Shown here piece by piece: positions 57,704-64,000 of a stretch of 64,000 nucleotides of DNA. A program made the position numbers and the translations under genes. Position 1 is the first letter of the stretch. The number at the start of each line of letters is the position of its first letter. Below the pieces are notes generated by a model. It saw nothing but the letters and a program-made list of their open reading frames with translations, was not told the DNA's origin and ran no database searches. The DNA comes from Culex pipiens pallens (taxonomy: Eukaryota > Arthropoda > Insecta > Diptera > Culicidae): positions 189,172,850-189,236,849 of the forward strand of contig NC_068938.1 in the NCBI RefSeq assembly GCF_016801865.2. Direction: 5' to 3'.

Positions 57704-59665
57704 TGAAAATATTTAACTTGATGGAGATGGCGAGATGGAGCTGGGCTGAAGAGCAGCGGTGCCACTTGGGTTTGTAGATCTCTGCGCAAGGGTAGGATGA
57801 AAAGTCTGCGCGTGTCTGAGCACTTGTCAAATAATTATGAAAATTGACATTTGAGTGTTGCTAAACTTCCAGATATCGCTAGTTAAATAAATAATAACTT
57901 TCATATTTTCACAAAATGATAAATAATGAAAATTTGAATTATTCTGAGAACCTAGAAGAATCCGGTACACGTTCAAATGTCTGCAAAACCCAGTCAAATC
58001 TGTGCATCTGGCATCCCTCCAGTGAAAAGTAATTTGTTTGTAACGCGAGGTAACGGTGCAGTAACGGTAGTGGGAAGGGATGCCAGAATTTATTTGAAAT
58101 GACTGATAGAAATTTAGTGAAACAACATTTTTGCAAGAACTGAACCAGCTGGCCCTAGAGCTGGCCAAATGTTAATATCAATTAAGATGAGTGAGAAAAT
58201 TGGTAGCGGGTGGTAAATTCAATCAATAAAATCCCAAGAAACGTGATTCAGCGCCGAATAATGTTCGAAATGTATGTAAAATACAGCAACGGAAAACGGT
58301 CATGAAAAGTTTTTGATAAATCTGCAATTGAGGGAATCTGGCACCTCTGTGTGCCTCATCGACCAAAAAAGTTAAATCGATAAGGGGCAAAACATAATGA
58401 TACGTGAAGCGCGGCAGCAAAGTCGGCCTTTCAAATAAACTCCGCAACCTCCGTTTACGCGCAGGCATTATGCTATCGTGTGCTAAATTACACACAAAGA
58501 AAAAATACTCTAAATTTAAAAAGATCGTTCGTTGGATTAAAAGTTCGCGTTGGTGAATATTCGTAGAAAGTTCAAACTTTTTAATTTAAAAGTTGAAAAG
58601 TTTTTGATACTACCATGCATTTATGGAACAAAATCGTTGTATCGGTAAAAGTGTTTTACTTTTAATTGGAAAAGAAACCTTTTATGGCAAGAATAAACAA
58701 CATTTAATAATACAGTGTTAATTTCAGAAAAAAATGTGCTTTATTTTATATTTATTTTTTAAAGTTTGTTATTGTATTTAACGCTTCTGGCTAACATCCG
58801 AGTCCAAGCTGTACCGATTATTACGGTACGTTAACGGTAACTTCCGAAGACCACAAGCTGGACGGTTCCGGATGGACGTTTCGACGCGAGACAGAAAAGT
58901 AGCGAATAGGATGGTCCATTGCCGGCCTTCATCAGGACAGGTTTGGAGAAGTTGGCTGTTGATTCGGGAAGGGTGGTCGACGTTTCCCGGCTGAGAAGTG
59001 AAGTGCCTGAACAGGGAGTTCCAGAACCTGGAAGCGCATCCGGAACATGGGGTTGATGAGGCCCTCGGAACGGAATTTGATTTCGAGCACTTCATCCTCC
59101 TTCCACAATGACACAGATTTTTCATGCTCGCTGTCCCCAGCTGAAGCTGCGCCGTCGCGATGTGAGCGTTTGTGGGCGGGGAGTTACTAAAAGAGATGGA
59201 AAGTTTGCTAGCCACTGCACTGCAAAGCTTTAAGTGCTCTGAAAACTGCTGTCCCTATTCAGACTTTAGTCCCGATTCACCCCAGATTACGGTAATCGAA
59301 AATGATTTTTTTTTTATTTGAAAAAGTTTTTTTTTCATAAAGAATTCCAGATTTTACATCATTTTAAACTGTGACGCAAAAGATCCGAGGGGATCATACC
59401 CTGAAATGCCCGCAAAATTCGAACATTTTGTTAATACATCATAATGGGTATTCTATGAAAAAACCAACCAAATTATTATGGAATTTAAATTTGCGAAAAC
59501 GTAGAGAATTACTCGTAATAACTGTCTGGGTCATAAAGACTTCTAGATTTTAGGAAGGTTCAACCATAATTAACATTCAGAAAAAAAACATTTAAAAATA
59601 GGAAAACAATCTTGTTTTAATTTTTGTAAAAAAAACTATACATTTCTAATAAGGCTAAACTAAAC
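57704..59665. other. Spacer between DEK and the C-type lectin gene
   Basis: The DEK 5' UTR and promoter should lie just above 57703; no TATA box is seen, as is common for housekeeping genes. The rest is mostly AT-rich. A GC-richer patch at 58.93-59.19 kb has an 84-codon minus-strand frame that looks coding-like and is described separately. Confidence 0.5.
58932..59190 (-). other. Coding-like fragment of unknown identity
   Basis: One minus-strand frame reads about 84 residues without a stop, including SLWKEDEVLEIKFRSEGLIN and PMFRMRFQVLELPVQALHF, before TGA at 58934-58932. The composition is that of a folded protein and the GC content exceeds the surroundings. It lacks a start ATG; an acceptor-like TTTTAG precedes it, but the next codon in this frame is TAA. 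It could be a last exon with a different junction or a decayed gene piece. I do not recognise the family. Confidence 0.2.
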
Positions 59666-60184
59666 CTAAACTTGACAAACCACCCCTCGTTTTCTTCCGC
59701 AGTTTACATCGTTCCACGTTACTCCAATATTGTTGAAAACCTCCACACAGTTCTCCGCTCCCCCTGAGTTGTTGGGTTCTCCAGCAGCCCAGTTCTGATA
59801 CCCGATGGGATACCATATAGGCATATTTGATAAGACCCACACGAAAAGGTCCGGTCGGCCAAAATTCGTGGCCCCGATCCAGTATCCTGCTCCGGTCAGT
59901 GAACCTTGGCTGGACATTGCCAGCAGAACATCGATGGTATCCGCTTGGGAGGTGATCGTGGCCAGCTGCATCCCGTAGTTCCTGCACGTGATCAGCGCTC
60001 CGTCAAAGTCCACCGAGCGATCACCAAACACCACGTATCTGTACCAATTCGAGCGAACTTTCGAAATGGAGGATTTATTTCCGTTGATATCCGGTTCAAT
60101 GGATGATGTTTCATTGATTGAAGTTGAAACCCGGACAATTGCGATTGCTAGCAGGAGAATCAACGCTTGTACTTTGAGAAACAT
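59666..60184 (-). CDS. Secreted C-type lectin with an EPN sugar-binding motif
   Basis: A single-exon gene of 172 residues. The N-terminal signal peptide is MFLKVQALILLLAIAIV and likely cleaved near residue 22. A single carbohydrate-recognition domain fills residues about 47-172, with GYWIGATNFG (the WIG core), EPNNSGGAENCVEV, the calcium-site EPN, the WND motif in VTWNDVNC, and four cysteines placed to form the two standard disulphides. EPN normally indicates preference for mannose-type sugars. Mosquito lectins of this kind act in haemolymph or saliva in recognition and immunity, but the role here is not shown by sequence. The start is the first ATG, preceded by a TATA box and initiator. Confidence 0.93.
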   Translation of the reverse strand: MFLKVQALILLLAIAIVRVSTSINETSSIEPDINGNKSSISKVRSNWYRYVVFGDRSVDFDGALITCRNYGMQLATITSQADTIDVLLAMSSQGSLTGAGYWIGATNFGRPDLFVWVLSNMPIWYPIGYQNWAAGEPNNSGGAENCVEVFNNIGVTWNDVNCGRKRGVVCQV

Positions 60185-60193
60185 TTTGCGTCA

Positions 60194-60230
60194 ACTGAAT
60201 TTCATCCGGTAATTGTGGTAGCTCTTTATA
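60194..60230 (-). promoter_or_regulatory. TATA box and TCAGT initiator of the C-type lectin gene
   Basis: On the minus strand TATAAAG occupies 60230-60224 and TCAGT 60198-60194, with the initiator A about 34 bases from the TATA start. The predicted 5' leader is only about 12 bases before the ATG at 60184. Confidence 0.65.
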
Positions 60231-63200
60231 TGATGGATCACGAGCCATGCACGTTGGTTCTGTCTACAAACGTTATCTTGAGTTTTATCTCGTAAACTAT
60301 CTTACGACGATTACGTAAAATAGCAAACTGAGAGAAATTGCACTAACCCAGCTACATAGGTAGACTGAATATTTTGGCTTTACTGTTCTTAATAACAGGC
60401 CTCAACGAGAGGCAGCTTTGCTAAGTAGGTCCAAACTAGGGACATCTAAGCTAGACTATCTGCAATTCACTGAATTCAATTCAGGATTGTCGCTGCAGTA
60501 ACGAAGATGACTAACAAAATCATTACACAACTGATTGCACGGATTGTATACCGGGATCGCTGTAAGTAATTTCGTCCTTGTGACACTTCCTTCACAAGGC
60601 AGGATCTTGCGACCCATATACTCCTTTCTCCTCTCACTTGAGAAAAAGTCTACTCTTTCAATCCGGTACATCAGCACATGCCCGAGATGATTGATGTCCT
60701 TGTCTTCTCAAGAATCATATAATTTAATCTCATTACATGCTGGCACGTGTAATTGAAATTCAATTGAACAGACGAGAAGAGAATAAATCACAAATAAAAA
60801 AAGTCTATGTAGCACATATTTTTACAAACATCGTTGATTGAGACGTACAAAAAAAAAAGTGTTTAACGTAACGTTTTCGATCGATATCCTACCAGCTGGC
60901 GCTAATCTCACCCCCTTCTCGAGAAGTTAGCCGACTATACTGGAGAGGGGGTGGTATAAATTTATACTTTTAGAAAATTGTTCTGGCATGGCAAACCGGT
61001 GTGAAGTACACCTTACGGAAGCGACACCCTGGTCGCGATATAAACGGGTACAACACGGGTATACTTGCGATAAATCATTTATGAAAGTATCTTCCCATGC
61101 CTTTCCTTAAAGGAAAGGTGGCATGCGTGGGTCAGGGGAAGATTAGAAATAAAGTCGATATTAGATTATGATTGTGAGTTGATAGCTTTCTAGAATTTTA
61201 TTCACAAGCAAAGCTGTCCAGAATTAACTCCTTGGTTCAATCATATTTTGATAGCACCAAATAAACTGAAATTCAAATTTCCATCCAAATTTGATAAAAT
61301 TGAATAAAAGTTTTTTGTTTGTTATTTGAAAAAGGTCAAAGGCAAACTTATGGGTAATCTTTCTGGTAAAAATATTTGAGAGACTAAAAAATCAAGTCTT
61401 TCATATAGAAATTGCCAAAAACCACCAAAAACAATTATTTAAAAAAATTGCTGTATCTTCACAAGGATTGGACATAGGACAATGGTCAATATGGAGACAT
61501 TTGTGTAAAATTGTCTGGAGAATCGATTCCCACTATCAGTTTTTGAAAATTTAAAACCACATTTAAGAAACGTTAAGACCACAAAAAAAAAAACGGTTTT
61601 AGTAAATGATTTTTTCATTTGTTTTAAGAGAGACATACCATCCTGCGTTTTCGTGAGTCTTTTTGTAAAACCTGAGGCTATTTCCTCAAATAATTTGAAC
61701 GAAAAAAAGGTGACAACAAATTTCAACTCTTAAACTCAAAAATTGAAAAATCTCGTAGAAGTGACGTGTATTTTTCTCTCAGTGTATTTTTTTCAGAATT
61801 TCCGTCCAATTTCCTACAAGTCTAGAGTTTTTTTTGATTAGGTCCTATAAACATATGAAAGACAATAGTTTATTGGTCCTTTTCAAAAAAAACTCTGGAA
61901 GTCTATCTTTGGCCACTTTTTGATACGATGCAACGACTTCGAGATACAGTAATTTTTAAATTACAAAATACAAAAATGTTTAAATAACTTATGCCCTTCT
62001 CAAATGTCATTTTCGGGTACAATTGGCTCCATATCCACAAAAATTGCTTATATAAGCCTAGGATAACATGTCTACAAAGTTTCATTGAAATCGGAGAGGG
62101 TCGGGTACAAAAGTGACAGAAAAATCCTGATTTGAGCTGGAATTGCTCTCACTTTATAAATTGGTCTGTAAATATTTCAATGCTTAAAGTTTCATCAAGA
62201 TATTTCCTGATTTCAGCCAGCTAAATTTTGACAAATTTAGATATTTCGGATGGACCAAATTGACAAAACCTTGAGGGTAAGACTTTTTGAATGTATCCTG
62301 AGTACATGGCAAAGCCTTCGTTTTAAGAAAAAAAATTTACTTACGTTTTATAATATGAAAATTTATACAATTATTTTCATGGTTTTTTAAAACGAGCTTT
62401 TGAAAATCGACGAGATATCGAAAAAAAAGGATTTCATTTCCCTGAAAATGAAAAAAAAAATAATTAAAGAGTTAAAATCGTTTGTAACGTGACGTGGATA
62501 AGAAACGTATCAATAAATTTAGTTATAGGATGGAACAACTGCTGCCAAAATTTAAATTTTTAGCAATTGTTATTTGTTTTGCCCCCTGATTTTTGGGAAA
62601 ATTTTGAAGAAAGGGGGACACAAAAAACTGAAACAAAATTCGCATTGGCTTTATATGTAACTTTAAACATAATTGATAAATCATTGAAATCTTTGATGTA
62701 ATGATTTAGCAACTAGATTTTTACCAAATCATGGAAACTTGAACCTTCCGTTAAATATCACGTGGTTTCAGATGATAACATCATCCTTAGATAAGAAAAG
62801 TTAAATTCACGTTGTTCATTTGCATCGTATGAATACAGTTTTTAGAGTGTAACAAAAATGACTTTTTGGAGGGCATTCAAGGGTTTGTTCCGGTGTTCAT
62901 ACTAAGCCCAAATCCAAAATATGAGCTTGATTGGACGTAACATGAGCTGGCGCTTTGCATTTGAATTTTAAATGGGATTTTACCCGTAAAAAAAGACATC
63001 AACATCACTGGCTTGTAGGCCAGATCTTTGCGCATCTATTGGTATATATAACATTGAAATTTGGAGCACCCTGAAGCTCGGTACAGACCTTCAAAGTTTG
63101 TCATTTTTTCGAAAAATTGACCCCAGCAAAATCAATTGGCGTCTCGGGCGTCGCAAGGCGCGACGCATATCTTTTTTGCCGGGGCCGATTTTTCGAAAAA

Positions 63201-64000
63201 AATCCAAACTTTGAAGGTCTGTACACGGAGAGACTGTGCCCATAAATTTTAACAATTAAAATTGTTGATTTTACTTTCGTAAATTTTAACAAAAACGTAC
63301 TTGTCACTGCCAATTTTCAGTTAAATTAACCAAAATTCATTATTAATTTAATAACCTGTTTGTTGAAAATGCTAAAGGCAAAAAGCTAACAGATTTCCCG
63401 AACTCGAATGAACGTGCTCGACTGTTAGCTTTGGTTTTAGGAAAATCAAAAAATTTGTTGGTTGAATATAATTTACATTTGGTTGAATATTTAAAAGATA
63501 AACTTTCGTTTGTTTACGTCTGTCATTTGAAGTCAGGATTCGAACGAGAGCGGTCGATTTGTTGAGTTTGTGTTGTTAATTATGAAGTGAGAGGATGTGA
63601 ATGGTGATAATTTCACTATTTGGCTAATGTTGAAGTGGTAAATCAAAGTGTTGCAACTGGGGAGGTGGAATTGGTGAGTAGGTTTGTTGATGATTTCTTT
63701 GCAGGTGATAAACTATGAAGAACAAGAGAACGACCTTCGCCATGAGGACCTCTAATGCGAGTGAGTTGAACACGTTATAAGAATGTTTGATGGAAAGAGA
63801 GGGCAGTAGAAGGGAGATGCGGGCCAACTCTTAACGGATAGAGCAGCCCGGGCAAATTTAACAAAATGTTGGTTAATCCAAGTAAGTATGGGTTTATTTT
63901 TGCACAATAATTTATCTTATGTGATTCTTATTAGAAAACTGACTTATTAAAAATCTTCGTGCTTACGACGGATAAAATCTTAATGAACCATTATTTTTTC
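60231..64000. other. Gene-free AT-rich tail of the window
   Basis: No coding exon is supported. A short palindrome (CATGCCTTTCCTT facing AAGGAAAGGTGGCATG, about 61097-61123), a fragment related to the 40.8-kb element near 62.58 kb, and one small MITE at 63.1 kb are the only structures seen. Confidence 0.55.
63082..63223. mobile_element. 142-bp TA-flanked palindromic MITE
   Basis: TACAGACCTTCAAAGTTTG on the left is the exact inverse of CAAACTTTGAAGGTCTGTA on the right, with TA outermost. Most of the interior also pairs (TTTTTTCGAAAAATTG against CGATTTTTCGAAAAAA), with a GC-rich centre. Non-coding. Confidence 0.85.

Noticed and set aside
57254..57716. Overlapping ORFs of 105-137 codons on both strands near the DEK first exon
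   Set aside because: GC-rich 5' intron sequence. The only supported coding part is the 15-codon DEK first exon at 57659-57703.
1..64000. CRISPR arrays, operons, Shine-Dalgarno sites, phage or plasmid functions
   Set aside because: The window is spliced metazoan DNA. The tandem arrays found have no spacer structure, and bacterial signals do not apply.

Overview
The window is eukaryotic genomic DNA with spliced genes, most likely from a culicine mosquito and probably Culex. The reasons are short introns, arthropod TATA plus TCAGT core promoters, many TA-flanked palindromic mini-transposons, a degenerate Jockey-type ORF1 and CA-tailed retroposon debris. The species is inferred; nothing in the sequence names it.

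Layout. 1-14.4 kb, plus strand: the last nine exons (about 3,877 codons) of an axonemal inner-arm dynein heavy chain whose N-terminus lies left of the window; one intron is almost filled by a foldback repeat. 15.0-16.6 kb and 24.1-25.6 kb, plus strand: two tandem paralogues of a retinoid-inducible-type serine carboxypeptidase (SCPEP1 family), separated by about 7.5 kb of AT-rich, transposon-laden DNA. 25.7-26.2 kb, minus: proteasome assembly chaperone 3, convergent with the second carboxypeptidase. 26.2-29.8 kb: repeats. 29.8-30.8 kb, plus: proteasome subunit beta type-4, convergent with a TMEM14-family membrane protein at 30.9-31.4 kb, minus. 31.4-37.3 kb: no convincing host gene, probably largely the 3' UTR of the next gene. 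37.3-45.3 kb, minus: a Psi/KHSRP/FUBP-family RNA-binding protein with a 5.1 kb transposon-filled first intron. 45.3-50.0 kb: repeats and the DEK 3' region. 50.0-57.7 kb, minus: DEK chromatin protein in nine exons, with a 54-bp minisatellite in one intron and a retroposon in another. 59.7-60.2 kb, minus: a secreted C-type lectin. 60.2-64 kb: no gene seen.

The genes are ordinary housekeeping and tissue genes and do not form a pathway, although two proteasome genes lie within 5 kb and the carboxypeptidases are a clear local duplication. I found no new multi-gene system. The more unusual content is in the non-coding DNA: several inverted-repeat elements carry a second element inside one arm, so the undisturbed arm preserves the empty site; an uncharacterised element has 35-bp inverted ends that also occur as a tandem array 20 kb away; the DEK intron array is open in frame on both strands; and the Psi homologue appears to lack its first KH domain. 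Exon joins were deduced by hand from splice sites, reading frame and family similarity; no transcript or database was consulted.
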